Of a DNA stretch of 64,000 nt, positions 16,201 to 30,824 are shown one piece after another. Both the position numbers and the translations under genes were made by a program. The stretch's first letter is position 1, and each line of letters starts with the position of its first letter. The notes under the pieces were generated by a model that did not search any database, was not told the origin of the DNA, and saw only the letters and a list, made by a program, of their open reading frames with translations. The stretch is taken from contig OY720098.1 in assembly GCA_963082875.1 (NCBI GenBank), positions 7,254,001-7,318,000 of the forward strand. Direction: 5' to 3'. This stretch comes from Corella eumyota (taxonomy: Eukaryota > Chordata > Ascidiacea > Phlebobranchia > Corellidae).

Positions 16201-19200
16201 TTGTTTTACTGAAAATTTTCGCGAAATGTTTTATTTTGAATGTTAGTTAGGCCAATGCGCGTGTAATAAAATACAAAATTTTAGGTTTTGTGACTTCATA
16301 AATTTTTAATAAAAGTTTCATAACTTGTGTGAATATTAATATTTTCGAAAAATATTTTGTAAACACGGTAATTGGACCTGTGCGGTTTTAACACAACAAT
16401 TATTTTTCGATTTAAAATTTTTTATTTTTAAAAAAAAAATTTGTATGCGATATCATTGGCCAAAAATATCACGTGACCTAATGAAAGCCAAAATAAAAAT
16501 TACTTCAAACTTTTGTTTTACTGAAAATTTTCGCGAAATGTTTAATTTTGAATGTTAGTTAGGCCAATGCGCGTGTAATAAAATACAAAATTTTAGGTTT
16601 TGTGACTTCATAAATTTTTAATAAAAGTTTCATAACTTGTGTGAATATTAATATTTTCGAAAAATATTTTGTAAACACGGTAATTGGACGTGTGCGGTTC
16701 TAACACAACAATTATTTTTCGATTTAAAATTTTTTATTTTTAAAAAAAAAATTTGTATGCGATATCATTGGCCAAAAATATCACGTGACCTAATGAAAAC
16801 CAAAATAAAAATTACCTCAAACTTTTGTTTTACTGAAAATTTTCGCGAAATGTTTTATCTTGAATGTTAGTTAGGCCAATGCGCGTGTAATAAAATACAA
16901 AATTTTAGGTTTTGAGATTTCATAAATTTTTAATAAAAGTTTCATAACTTTTATGAATATTAATATTTTCGAAAAATATTTTGTAAACACGGTAATTGGA
17001 CCTGGGCGGTTCTAACACAACAATAATCTTTTGATTTAAAATTTTTTATTTTTAAAAAAAAAATTTGTATGCAATATCATTGGCCAAAAATATCACGTGA
17101 CCTAATGAAAACCAAAATAAAAATTACTTCAAACTTTTGTTTTACTGAAAATTTTCGCGAAATGTTTTATTTTGAATGTTAGTTAGGCCAATGCGCGTGT
17201 AATAAAATACAAAATTTTAGGTTTTGTGACTTCATAAATTTTTAATAAAAGTTTCATAACTTGTGTGAATATTAATATTTTCGAAAAATATTTTGTAAAC
17301 ACGGTAATTGGACGTGTGCGGTTCTAACACAACAATTATTTTTTGATTTAAAATTTTTTATTTTTTAAAAAAAAATTTGTATGCGATATCATTGGCCAAA
17401 AATATCACGTGACCTAATGAAAACCAAAATAAAAATTACCTCAAACTTTTGTTTTACTGAAAATTTTTGCGAAATGTTTTATCTTGAATGTTAGTTAGGC
17501 CAATGCGCGTGTAATAAAATACAAAATTTTAGGTTTTGAGATTTCATAAATTTTTAATAAAAGTTTCATAACTTTTATGAATATTAATATTTTCAAAAAA
17601 TATTTTGTAAACACGGTAATTGGACCTGTGCGGTTCTAACACAACAATAATTTTTTGATTTAAAATTTTTTAGTTTTAAAAAAAATTTTGTATGCAATAT
17701 CATTGGCCAAAAATATTACGTGACCTAATGAAAACCAAAATAAAAATTACTTCAAACTTTTGTTTTACTGAAAATTTTCGGGAAATGTTTTATTTTGAAT
17801 GTTAGTTAGGCCAATGCGCGTGTAATAAAATACAAAATTTTAGGTTTTGTGACTTCATAAATTTTTAATAAAAGTTTCATAACTTGTGTGAATATTAATA
17901 TTTTCGAAAAATATTTTGTAAACACGGTAATTGAACCTGTGCGGTTCTAACACAACAATTATTTTTCAATTTAAAATTTTTCATTTTTTAAAAAAAAATT
18001 TGTATGCAATATCATTGGCCAAAAATATCACGTGACCTAATGAAAACCAAAATAAAAATTACCTCAAACTTTTGTTTTACTGAAAATTTTCGCGAAATGT
18101 TTTATCTTGAATGTTAGTTAGGCCAATGCGCGTATAATAAAATACAAAATTTTAGGTTTTGAGATTTCATAAATTTTTAATAAAAGTTTCATAACTTTTA
18201 TGAATATTAATATTTTCAAAAAATATTTTGTAAACACGGTAATTGGACCTGTGCGGTTCTAACACAACAATAATTTTTTGATTTAAAATTTTTTATTTTT
18301 AAAAAAAAAATTTGTATGCAATATCATTGGCCAAAAATATTACGTGACCTAATGAAAACCAAAATAAAAATTACTTCAAACTTTTGTTTTACTGAAAATT
18401 TTCGCGAAATGTTTTATTTTGAATGTTAGTTAGGCCAATGCGCGTGTAATAAAATACAAAATTTTAGGTTTTGTGACTTCATAAATTTTTAATAAAAGTT
18501 TCATAACTTGTGTGAATATTAATATTTTCGAAAAATATTTTGTAAACACGGTAATTGAACCTGTGCGGTTCTAACACAACAATTATTTTTCAATTTAAAA
18601 TTTTTTATTTTTTAAAAAAAAATTTGTATGCGATATCATTGGCCAAAAATATCACGTGACCTAATGAAAACCAAAATAAAAATTACCTCAAACTTTTGTT
18701 TTACTGAAAATTTTCGCGAAATGTTTTATCTTGAATGTTAGTTAGGCCAATGCGCGTGTAATAAAATACAAAATTTTAGGTTTTGAGATTTCATAAATTT
18801 TTAATAAAAGTTTCATAACTTTTATGAATATTAATATTTTCGAAAAATATTTTGTAAACACGGTAATTGGACCTGTGCGGTTCTAACACAACAATAATTT
18901 TTTGATTTAAAATTTTTTATTTTTAAAAAAAAAATTTGTATGCAATATCATTGGCCAAAAATATCACGTGACCTAATGAAAACCAAAATAAAAATTACTT
19001 CAAACTTTTGTTTTACTGAAAATTTTCGCTAAATGTTTTATTTTGAATGTTAGTTAGGCCAATGCGCGTGTAATAAAATACAAAATTTTAGGTTTTGTGA
19101 CTTCATAAATTTTTAATAAAAGTTTCATAACTTGTGTGAATAATAATATTTTCGAAAAATATTTTGTAAACACGGTAATTGGACGTGTGCGGTTCTAACA

Positions 19201-19518
19201 CAACAATTATTTTTCAATTTAAAATTTTTTATTTTTTAAAAAAATATTTGTATGCAATATCATTGGCCAAAAATATCACGTGACCTAATGAAAACCAGAA
19301 TAAAAATTACCTCAAACTTTTGTTTTACTGAAAATTTTCGCAAAATGTTTTATCTTGAATGTTAGTTAGGCCAATGCGCATCTAATAAAATACAAAATTT
19401 TAGGTTTTGAGATTTCATAAATTTTTAATAAAAGTTTCATAACTTTTATGAATATTAATATTTTCGAAAAATATTTTGTAAACACGGTAATTGGACCTGT
19501 GCGGTTCTAACACAACAA
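10283..19518. repeat. Near-identical copy of satellite block 1-9236
   Basis: Rare private variants in 1-9236 recur in the same order 10,282 bp later. Examples are the GCGCATC variant at about 9094 and 19376, the TTTTTAGTTTT variant at about 7387 and 17669, and the first unit ending AAAAAATACCTC at about 295 and 10577. I found no difference in the stretches compared by eye. Similarity stops near 9236/19518, where the next monomer variants differ. This is either a very recent large tandem duplication inside the array or an assembly duplication. Confidence 0.85.
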
Positions 19519-19620
19519 TAATTTTTCGATTTAAAATTTTTTATTTTTTAAAAAAAAATTTGTATGCAATATCATTGGCCAAAAATATCACGTGACCTAA
19601 TGAAAATCAAAATAAAAATT

Positions 19621-22600
19621 ACCTCAAACTTTTGTTTTACTGAAAATTTTCGCGAAATGTTTTATCTTGAATGTTAGTTAGGCCAATGCGCGTGTAATAA
19701 AATACAAAATTTTAGGTTTTGAGATTTCATAAATTTTTAATAAAAGTTTCATAACTTTTATGAATATTAATATTTTCGAAAAATATTTCGTAAACACGGT
19801 TATTGGACCTGTGCCGTACTAACACAACAATTATTTTTTGATTTAAAATTTTTTATTTTATTTTTTTAAATTTGTATGCAACATCGTTGGCCAAAAATAT
19901 CACGTGACCTAATGAAAACCAAAATAAAAATTACTTCAAACTTTTGTTTTACTGAAAATTTTCGCGAAATGTTTTATTTTGAATGTTAGTTAGGCCAATG
20001 CGCGTGTAATAAAATACAAAATTTTAGGTTTTGTGACTTCATAAATTTTTAATAAAAGTTTCATAACTTGTGTGAATATTAATATTTTCGAAAAATATTT
20101 TGTAAACACGGTAATTGGACCTGTGCGGTTCTAACACAACAATTATTTTTCGATTTAAAATTTTTTATTTTTTTTCAAAAAATTTGTTTGCAATATCATT
20201 GGCCAAAAATATCACGTGACCTAATGAAAACCAAAATAAAAATTACTTCAAACTTTTGTTTTACTGAAAATTTTCGCGAAATACTTTATTTTGAATGTTA
20301 GTTAGGCCAATGCGCGTGTAATATAATACAAAATTTTAGGTTTTGTGACTTCATAAATTTTTAATAAAAGTTTCATAACTTGTGTGAATATTAATATTTT
20401 CGAAAAATATTTTGTAAACACGGTAATTGGACCTGTGCGGTTCTAATACAACAATTATTTTTCGATTTAAAATTTTTTATTTTTTAAAAAAAAATTTGTA
20501 TGCGATATCATTGGCCAAAAATATCACGTGACCTAATGAAAACCAAAATAAAAATTACCTCAAACTTTTGTTTTACTGAAAATTTTCGCGAAATGTTTTA
20601 TCTTGAATGTTAGTTAGGCCAATGCGCGTGTAATAAAATACAAAATTTTAGGTTTTAAGATTTCATAAATTTTTAATAAAAGTTTCATAACTTTTATGAA
20701 TATTAATATTTTCGAAAAATATTTTGTAAACACGGTAATTGGACCTGTGCGGTTCTAACACAACAATAATTTTTTGATTTAAAATTTTTTATTTTTAAAA
20801 AAAATATTTGTATGCAATATCATTGGCCAAAAATATCACGTGACCTAATGAAAACCAGAATAAAAATTACCTCAAACTTTTGTTTTACTGAAAATTTTCG
20901 CAAAATGTTTTATCTTGAATGTTAGTTAGGCCAATGCGCATCTAATAAAATACAAAATTTTAGGTTATGAGATTTCATAAATTTTTAATAAAAGTTTCAT
21001 AACTTTTATGAATATTAATATTTTCGAAAAATATTTTGTAAACACGGTAATTGGACCTGTGCGGTTCTAACACAACAATATTTTTTTGATTTAAAATTTT
21101 TTATTTTTAAAAAAAATATTTGTATGCAATATCATTGGCCAAAAATATCACGTGACCTAATGAAAACCAGAATAAAAATTACCTCAAACTTTTGTTTTAC
21201 TGAAAATTTTCGCGAAATGTTTTATCTTGAATGTTAGTTAGGCCAATGCGCGTGTAATAAAATACAAAATTTTAGGTTTTGAGATTTCATAAATTTTTAA
21301 TAAAAGTTTCATAACTTTTATGAATATTAATATTTTCGAAAAATATTTCGTAAACACGGTTATTGGACCTGTGCCGTACTAACACAACAATTATTTTTTG
21401 ATTTAAAATTTTTTATTTTATTTTTTTAAATTTGTATGCAATATCGTTGGCCAAAAATATCACGTGACCTAATGAAAACCAATATAAAAATTACTTCAAA
21501 CTTTTGTTTTACTGAAAATTTTCGCGAAATGTTTTATTTTGAATGTTAGTTAGGCCAATGCGCGTGTAATAAAATACAAAATTTTAGGTTTTGTGACTTC
21601 ATAAATTTTTAATAAAAGTTTCATAACTTGTGTGAATATTAATATTTTCGAAAAATATTTTGTAAACACGGTAATTGGACCTGTGCGGTTCTAACACAAC
21701 AATTATTTTTCGATTTAAAATTTTTTATTTTTTTTCAAAAAATTTGTTTGCAATATCATTGGCCAAAAATATCACGTGACCTAATGAAAACCAAAATAAA
21801 AATTACTTCAAACTTTTGTTTTACTGAAAATTTTTGCGAAATGTTTTATTTTGAATGTTAGTTAGGCCAATGCGCGTGTAATATAATACAAAATTTTAGG
21901 TTTTGTGACTTCATAAATTTTTAATAAAAGTTTCATAACTTGTGTGAATATTAATATTTTCGAAAAATATTTTGTAAACACGGTAATTGGACGTGTGCGG
22001 TTCTAATACAACAATTATTTTTTGATTTAAAATTTTTTATTTTTTAAAAAAAAATTTGTATGCGATATCATTGGCCAAAAATATCACGTGACCTAATGAA
22101 AACCAAAATAAAAATTACCTCAAACTTTTGTTTTACTGAAAATTTTCGCGAAATGTTTTATCTTGAATGTTAGTTAGGCCAATGCGCGTGTAATAAAATA
22201 CAAAATTTTAGGTTTTGAGATTTCATAAATTTTTAATAAAAGTTTCATAACTTTTATGAATATTAATATTTTCGAAAAATATTTTGTAAACACGGTAATT
22301 GGACCTGTGCGGTTCTAACACAACAATAATTTTTTGATTTAAAATTTTTTATTTTAAAAAAAAAAACTTGTATGCAATATCATTGGCCAAAAATATTACG
22401 TGACCTAATGAAAACCAAAATAAAAATTACCTCAAACTTTTGTTTTACTGAAAATTTTCGCAAAATGTTTTATCTTGAATGTTAGTTAGGCCAATGCGCA
22501 TCTAATAAAATACAAAATTTTAGGTTTTGAGATTTCATAAATTTTTAATAAAAGTTTCATAACTTTTTTGAATATTAATATTTTCGAAAAATATTTTGTA

Positions 22601-22900
22601 AACACGGTTATTGGACCTGTGCCGTTCTAACACAACAATTATTTTTCGATTTAAAATTTTTTATTTTTAAAAAAAAAATTTGTATGCAATATCATTGGCC
22701 AAAAATATCACGTGACCTAATGAAAATCAAAATAAAAATTACCTCAAACTTTTGTTTTACTGAAAATTTTCGCGAAATGTTTTATCTTGAATGTTAGTTA
22801 GGCCAATGCGCGTGTAACAAAATACAAAATTTTAGGTTTTGAGATTTCATAAATTTTTAATAAAAGTTTCATAACTTTTATGAATTATAATATTTTCGAA
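19621..22900. repeat. Higher-order pentamer (1560 bp) within the satellite
   Basis: The marked variant with ATATTTCGTAAACACGGTTA followed by GTGCCGTACT occurs at about 19785 and again 1560 bp later at about 21345, five monomers apart, with matching intervening variants. A similar period of 1529 bp occurs near 25955 and 27484, where both marked monomers carry the same internal deletion after GAGATT. Different parts of the array are thus homogenised with different multimer periods. Confidence 0.75.
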
Positions 22901-25900
22901 AAATATTTTGTTAACACGGTTATTGGACCTGTGCCGTTCTAACACAACAATTATTTTTTGATTTAAAATTTTTTATTTTATTTTTTTAAATTTGTATGCA
23001 ATATCATTGGCCAAAAATATCACGTGACCTAATGAAAACCAAAATAAAAATTACCTCAAACTTTTGTTTTACTGAAAATTTTCGCGAAATGTTTGATCTT
23101 GAATGTTAGTTAGGCCAATGCGCGTGTAATAAAATACAAAATTTTAGGTTATGAGATTTCATAAATTTTTAATAAAAGTTTCATAACTTTTATGAATATT
23201 AATATTTTCGAAAAATATTTTGTAAACACGGTAATTGGACCTGTGCGGTTCTAACACAACAATTATTTTTCGATTTAAAATTTTTTATTTTTTTTCAAAA
23301 AATTTGTTTGCAATATCATTGGCCAAAAATATCACGTGACCTAATGAAAACCAAAATAAAAATTACTTCAAACTTTTGTTTTACTGAAAATTTTTGCGAA
23401 ATGTTTTATTTTGAATGTTAGTTAGGCCAATGCGCGTGTAATATAATACAAAATTTTAGGTTTTGTGACTTCATAAATTTTTAATAAAAGTTTCATAACT
23501 TGTGTGAATATTAATATTTTCGAAAAATATTTTGTAAACACGGTAAATGGACGTGTGCGGTTCTAATACAACAATTATTTTTCGATTTAAAATTTTTTAT
23601 TTTTTAAAAAAAAATTTGTATGCGATATCATTGGCCAAAAATATCACGTGACCTAATGAAAACCAAAATAAAAATTACCTCAAACTTTTGTTTTACTAAA
23701 AATTTTCGCGAAATGTTTTATCTTGAATGTTAGTTAGGCCAATGCGCGTCTAATAAAATACAAAATTTTAGGTTTTGAGATTTCATAAATTTTTAATAAA
23801 AGTTTTATAACTTTTATGAATTATAATATTTTCGAAAAATATTTTGTAAACACGGTTATTGGACCTGTGCCGTTCTAACACAACAATTATTTTTTGATTT
23901 AAAATTTTTTATTTTATTTTTTTAAATTTGTATGCAATATCATTGGCTAAAAATATCACGTGACCTAATTAAACCTAAAATAATTACCTCAAACTTTTTT
24001 TTTACTGAAAATTTTCGCGAAATGTTTTATCTTGAATGTTAGTTAGGCCAATTTGCGTCTAATAAAATACAAAATTTTAGGTTTTGAGATTTCATAAATT
24101 TTTAATAAAAGTTTCATAACTTTTATAAATATTAATATTTTCGCAAAATATTTTGTAAACACGGTAATTGGACATGTGCGGTTCTAACACAACAAATATT
24201 TTTCGATTTAAAATTTTTTTTTTTTTTTTTAAATTTGTATGCAATATCATTGGCCAAAAATATCACGTGACCTAATTAAACCCAAAATAAAAATTACTTC
24301 AAACTTTTTTTTTACTGAAAATTTTCGCGAAATGTTTTATCTTGAATGTTAGTTAGGCCAATGTTCGTCTAATAAAATACAAAATTTTAGGTTTTGAGAT
24401 TTCATAAATTTTTAATAAAAGTTTCATAACTTTTATGAATATTAATATTTTTGAAAAATATTTTGTAAACACGGTAATTGGACCTGTGCCGTTCTAACAC
24501 AACAATACTTTTTCGATTTAAAATTTTTTATTTTTAAAAAAAAAATTTGTACGCAATATCATTGGCCAAAAATATCACGTGACCTAATGAAAACCAAAAT
24601 AAAAATTACCTCAAACTTTTGTTTTACTAAAAATTTCGCGAAATGTTTTATCTTGAATGTTAGTTAGGCCAATTCGCGTCTAATAAAATACAAAATTTTA
24701 GGTTTTGAGATTTCATAAATTTTTAATAAAAGTTTCATAACTTTTATGAATATTAATATTTTTGAAAAATATTTTGTAAACACGGTAATTGGACCTGTAC
24801 GGTTTTAGCACAACAATTATTTTTCGATTTAAAATTTTTTTATTTTTTTTCAAAAAATTTGTATGCAATATCATTGGCCAAAAATTTCACGTGACCTAAT
24901 GAAAACCAAAATAAAAATTACCTCAAACTTTTGTTTTACTAAAAATTTTCGCAAAATGTTTTATTTTGAATGTTAGTTAGGCCAATGCGCGTCTAATAAA
25001 ATACAAATATTTAGGTTTTGAGATTTCATAAATTTTTAATAAAAGTTTCATAACTTTTATGAATATTAATCTTTTCGAAAAATATTTTGTAAACACGGTT
25101 ATTGGACATGTGCGGTTCTAACACAACAATTATTTTTTGATTTAAAATTTTTTATTTAAAAAAAAAAAATTTGTATGCAATATCATTGGCCAAAAATATC
25201 ATGTGACCTAATGGAAACCAAAATAAAAATTACCTCAAACTTTTGTTTTACTGAAAATTTTCGCGAAATGTTTTATCTTGAATGTTAGTTAGGCCAATGC
25301 GCGTGTAATAAAATACAAAATTTTAGGTTTTGAGATTTCATAAATTTTTAATAAAAGTTTCATAACTTTTATGAATATTAATATTTTCGAAAAATATTTT
25401 GTAAACACGGTAATTGGACCTGTGCGGTTCTAACACAACAATAATTTTTCGATTTAAAATTTTTTATTTTTAAAAAAAAAATTTGTATGCAATATCATTG
25501 GCCAAAAATATCACGTGACCTAATGAAAACCAAAATAAAAATTACCTCAAACTTTTGTTTTACTGAAAATTTTCGCAAAATGTTTTATCTTGAATGTTAG
25601 TTAGGCCAATGCGCGTCTAATAAAATACAAAATTTTAGGTTTTGAGATTTCATAAATTTTTAATAAAAGTTTCATAACTTTTATGAATTATAATATTTTT
25701 GAAAAATATTTTGTAAACACGGTTATTGGACCTGTGCCGTTCTAACACAACAATTATTTTTCGATTTAAAATTTTTTATTTTTTAAAAAAAATTTGTATG
25801 CAATATCATTGGCCAAAAATATCACGTGACCTAATTAAACCCAAAATAAAAATTACCTCAAACTTTTGTTTTACTGAAAATTTTTGCGAAATGTTTTATC

Positions 25901-28900
25901 TTGAATGTTAGTTAGGCCAATGTGCGTCTAATAAAATACAAAATTTTAGGTTTTGAGATTTTAAAAAATTTTAATATTTTCGAAAAATATTTTGTAAACA
26001 CGGTTATTGGACCTGTGCGGTTCTAACACAACAATTATTTTTTGATTTAAAATTTTTTATTTTAAAAAAAAAAATTTGTATGCAATATCATTGGCCAAAA
26101 ATATCACGTGACCTAATAAAAACCAAAATAAAAATTACCTCAAACTTTTGTTTTACTGAAAATTTTCGCGAAATGTTTTATCTTGAATGTTAGTTAGGCC
26201 AATGCGCGTGTAATAAAATACAAAATTTTAGGTTTTGAGATTTCATAAATTTTTAATAAAAGTTTCATAACTTTTATGAATATTAATATTTTTGAAAAAT
26301 ATTTTGTAAACACGGTAATTGGACCTGTGCGGTTTTAGCACAACAATTATTTTTCGATTTAAAATTTTTTTATTTTTTTTCAAAAAATTTGTATGCAAAA
26401 TATCATTGGCCAAAAATATCACGTGACCTAATGAAAACCAAAATAAAAATTACCTCAAACTTTTGTTTTACTGAAAATTTTCGCGAAATGTTTTATCTTG
26501 AATTTTAGTTAGGCCAATGCGCGTGTAATAAAATACAAAATTTTAGGTTTTGAGATTTCATAAATTTTTAATAAAAGTTTCATAACTTTTATGAATTATA
26601 ATAATTTCGAAAAATATTTTGTAAACACGGTTATTGGACCTGTGCCGTTCTAACACAACAATTATTTTTTGATATAAAATTTTTTATTTTTTTTTTTTAA
26701 ATTTGTATGCAATATCATTGGCTAAAAATATCACGTGACCTAATTAAACCTAAAATAATTACCTCAAACTTTTTTTTTACTAAAAATTTTTGCGAAATGT
26801 TTTATCTTGAATGTTAGTTAGGCCAATTCGCGTCTAATAAAATACAAAATTTTAGGTTTTGAGATTTCATAAATTTTTAATAAAAGTTTTATAACTTTTA
26901 TAAATATTAATATTTTCGAAAAATATTTTGTAAAGACGGTTATTGGACCTGTGCGGTTCTAACACAACAAATATTTTTCGATTTAAAATTTTTTTTTTTT
27001 TTTTTTAAATTTGTATGCAATATCATTGGCCAAAAATATCACGTGACCTAATGAAAACCAAAATAAAAATTACCTCAAACTTTTGTTTTACTGAAAATTT
27101 TCGCAAAATGTTTTATCTTGAATGTTAGTTAGGCCAATGCGCGTCTAATAAAATACAAAATTTTAGGTTTTGAGATTTCATAAATTTTTAATAAAAGTTT
27201 CATAACTTTTATGAATTATAATATTTTTGAAAAATATTTTGTAAACACGGTTATTGGACCTGTGCTGTTCTAACACAACAATTATTTTTCGATTTAAAAT
27301 TTTTTATTTTTTAAAAAAAAATTTGTATGCAATATCATTGGCCAAAAATATCACGTGACCTAATTAAACCCAAAATAAAAATTACCTCAAACTTTTGTTT
27401 TACTGAAAATTTTTGCAAAATGTTTTATCTTGAATGTTAGTTAGGCCAATGTGCGTCTAATAAAATACAAAATTTTAGGTTTTGAGATTTTAAAAAATTT
27501 TAATATTTTCGAAAAATATTTTGTAAACACGGTTATTGGACCTGTGCGGTTCTAACACAACAATTATTTTTTGATTTAAAATTTTTTATTTTAAAAAAAA
27601 AAATTTGTATGCAATATCATTGGCCAAAAATATCACGTGACCTAATGAAAACCAAAATAAAAATTACCTCAAACTTTTGTTTTACTGAAAATTTTCGCGA
27701 AATGTTTTATCTTGAATGTTAGTTAGGCCAATGCGCGTGTAATAAAATACAAAATTTTAGGTTTTGAGATTTCATAAATTTTTAATAAAAGTTTCATAAC
27801 TTTTATGAATATTAATATTTTTGAAAAATATTTTGTAAACACGGTAATTGGACCTGTGCGGTTTTAGCACAACAATTATTTTTCGATTTAAAATTTTTTT
27901 ATTTTTTTTCAAAAAATTTGTATGCAAAATATCATTGGCCAAAAATATCACGTGACCTAATGAAAACCAAAATAAAAATTACCTCAAACTTTTGTTTTAC
28001 TGAAAATTTTCGCGAAATGTTTTATCTTGAATGTTAGTTAGGCCAATGCGCGTGTAATAAAATACAAAATTTTAGGTTTTGAGATTTCATAAATTTTTAA
28101 TAAAAGTTTCATAACTTTTATGAATTATAATATTTTCGAAAAATATTTTGTAAACACGGTTATTGGACCTGTGCCGTTCTAACACAACAATTATTTTTTG
28201 ATATAAAATTTTTTATTTTTTTTTTTAAAATTTGTATGCAATATCATTGGCTAAAAATATCACGTGACCTAATTAAACCTAAAATAATTACCTCAAACTT
28301 TTTTTTTACTAAAAATTTTTGCGAAATGTTTTATCTTGAATGTTAGTTAGGCCAATTCGCGTCTAATAAAATACAAAATTTTAGGTTTTGAGATTTCATA
28401 AATTTTTAATAAAAGTTTCATAACTTTTATAAATATTAATATTTTCGAAAAATATTTTGTAAAAACGGTAATTGGACCTGTGCGGTTCTAACACAACAAA
28501 TATTTTTCGATTTAAAATTTTTTTTTTTTTTTTTTAAATTTGTATGCAATATCATTGGCCAAAAATATCACGTGACCTAATTAAACCCAAAATAAAAATT
28601 ACCTCAAACTTTTTTTTTACTGAAAATTTTCGCGAAATGTTTTATCTTGAATGTTAGTTAGGCCAATGTTCGTCTAATAAAATACAAAATTTTAGGTTTT
28701 GAGATTTCATAAATTTTTAATAAAAGTTTCATAACTTTTATGAATATTAATATTTTTGAAAAATATTTTGTAAACACGGTAATTGGACCTGTGCGGTTTT
28801 AGCACAACAATTATTTTTCGATTTAAAATTTTTTAATTTTTTTTCAAAAAATTTGTATGCAAAATATCATTGGCCAAAAATATCACGTGACCTAATGAAA

Positions 28901-30246
28901 ACCAAAATAAAAATTACCTCAAACTTTTGTTTTACTGAAAATTTTCGCGAAATGTTTTATCTTGAATGTTAGTTAGGCCAATGCGCGTGTAATAAAATAC
29001 AAAATTTTAGGTTTTGAGATTTCATAAATTTTTAATAAAAGTTTCATAACTTTTATGAATTATAATATTTTCGAAAAATATTTTGTAAACACGGTTATTG
29101 GACCTGTGCCGTTCTAACACAACAATTATTTTTTGATATAAACTTTTTTATTTTTTTTTTTTAAATTTGTATGCAATATCATTGGCTAAAAATATCACGT
29201 GACCTAATTAAACCTAAAATAATTACCTCAAACTTTTTTTTTACTAAAAATTTTCGCGAAATGTTTTATCTTGAATGTTAGTTAGGCCAATTCGCGTCTA
29301 ATAAAATACAAAATTTTAGGTTTTGAGATTTCATAAATTTTTAATAAAAGTTTCATAACTTTTATAAATATTAATATTTTCGAAAAATATTTTGTAAACA
29401 CGGTAATTGGACCTGTGCGGTTCTAACACAAAATTTTTTTTTTTTTTTTTTAAATTTGTATGCAATATCATTGGCCAAAAATATCACGTGACCTAATTAA
29501 ACCCAAAATAAAAATTACCTCAAACTTTTTTTTTACTGAAAATTTTCGCGAAATGTTTTATCTTGAATGTTAGTTAGGCCAATGTTCGTCTAATAAAATA
29601 CAAAATTTTAGGTTTTGAGATTTCATAAATTTTTAATAAAAGTTTCATAACTTTTATGAATATTAATATTTTTGAAAAATATTTTGTAAACACGGTAATT
29701 GGACCTGTGCGGTTTTAGCACAACAATTATTTTTCGATTTAAAATTTTTTTATTTTTTTTCAAAAAATTTGTATGCAAAATATCATTGGCCAAAAATATC
29801 ACGTGACCTAATGAAAACCAAAAAAAATTACCTCAAACTTTTGTTTTACTGAAAATTTTCGCGAAATGTTTTATTTTGAATGTTAGTTAGGCCAATGCGC
29901 GTCTAATAAAATACAAAATTTTAGGTTTTGAGATTTCATAAATTTTTAATAAAAGTTTCATAACTTTTATGAATATTAATATTTTCGAAAAATATTTTGT
30001 AAACACGGTAATTGGATCTGTGCGGTTCTAACACAACAATTATTTTTCGATTTAAAATTTTTTATTTTTTAAAAAAAATTTGTATGCAATATCATTGGCC
30101 AAAAATATCACGTGATCTAATGAAAACCAAAACAAAAATTACCTCCAACTTTTGTTTTACTGAAAATTTTCGCGAAATGTTTCATCTTAAATGTTAGTTA
30201 GGCCAATGCGCGTGTAATAAAATACAAAATTTTAGGTTTTGAGATA

Positions 30247-30824
30247 ACAGAAATTTTAATATGTTGTTGGTATTATTATTTTGTATGTTGCTATTTAAAA
30301 TGATGATTTAACTCTAGCTAAATATCGTTTAATCATTATTTTAGTTTTTTTATAAAATAACGAATCAGTGTGAATTTAACGCTTGCATAATTTAATAGCG
30401 TTCTGGTCGCCGTCAAAAATCGTCCTTTTCGCTGTCTATTAAAGTAAAAAATATTGGTTGAAAATTTAAGTAAAATGTTAAAGTATTAGTCAAAAATGTG
30501 TAAAATTTTTTTTTTACTTGTTTTGTTATTATTATATTTTAATACTCGTTTGATTACTAAAAAATTAAGATCGGTATTTTGCTTTTAAATTTAGTTTACT
30601 TTTCTATTACAATATCAATAAATGCGTGTTCGTTTGTTAAAATTAGGTTTAAATATAAAAAAGTTCATATTTAAATTTATAATTTAATCAATAAACCTAC
30701 TAAATAAATTATATTTATAAAAAAGAATCAAACGATTTCGAACCATATTTTATTTATCAAATAAATCTAGTTGTATTTTATTTTGACAAATTAAAATAAT
30801 AAAAACTTTTTTTTGCTATTTCTG
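30247..30824. other. Unique AT-rich DNA beside the array
   Basis: The satellite stops inside a monomer just after TTTTGAGATA. The next 580 bases are AT-rich single-copy-looking DNA in which I see no gene, RNA or clear repeat. Confidence 0.6.

Larger units (their letters stand above)
1..30246. repeat. Satellite array, 312-bp monomer, about 97 copies
   Basis: A head-to-tail tandem array runs without interruption from the left edge to about 30246. The landmark word GTTAGTTAGG starts at 39, 351, 663, 975 and 1287, so the period is exactly 312 bp, and it last occurs at 30193. Monomers differ by a few point changes and by the length of one T/A run. Nearly every copy keeps three motifs: a CCAAT box in TTAGGCCAATGCGCGT, an inverted CCAAT in ATTGGCCAAAAATATCACGTG, and the palindrome CACGTG. 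Short open frames inside it (for example 25726-25911 and 30012-30197) are the same monomer read twice and are not genes. A pericentromeric, subtelomeric or other heterochromatic block is plausible but cannot be told from sequence. The array continues beyond the window on the left. Confidence 0.98.

Noticed and set aside
25726-25911. 61-codon open frame in the satellite, repeated at 30012-30197
   Set aside because: Both are the same monomer read in the same frame; the frame is broken in most other monomers, so it is chance openness in a repeat.
1-30246. CRISPR-like or minisatellite interpretation of the array
   Set aside because: Units are 312 bp, with no short repeat and spacer structure, in clearly eukaryotic DNA.
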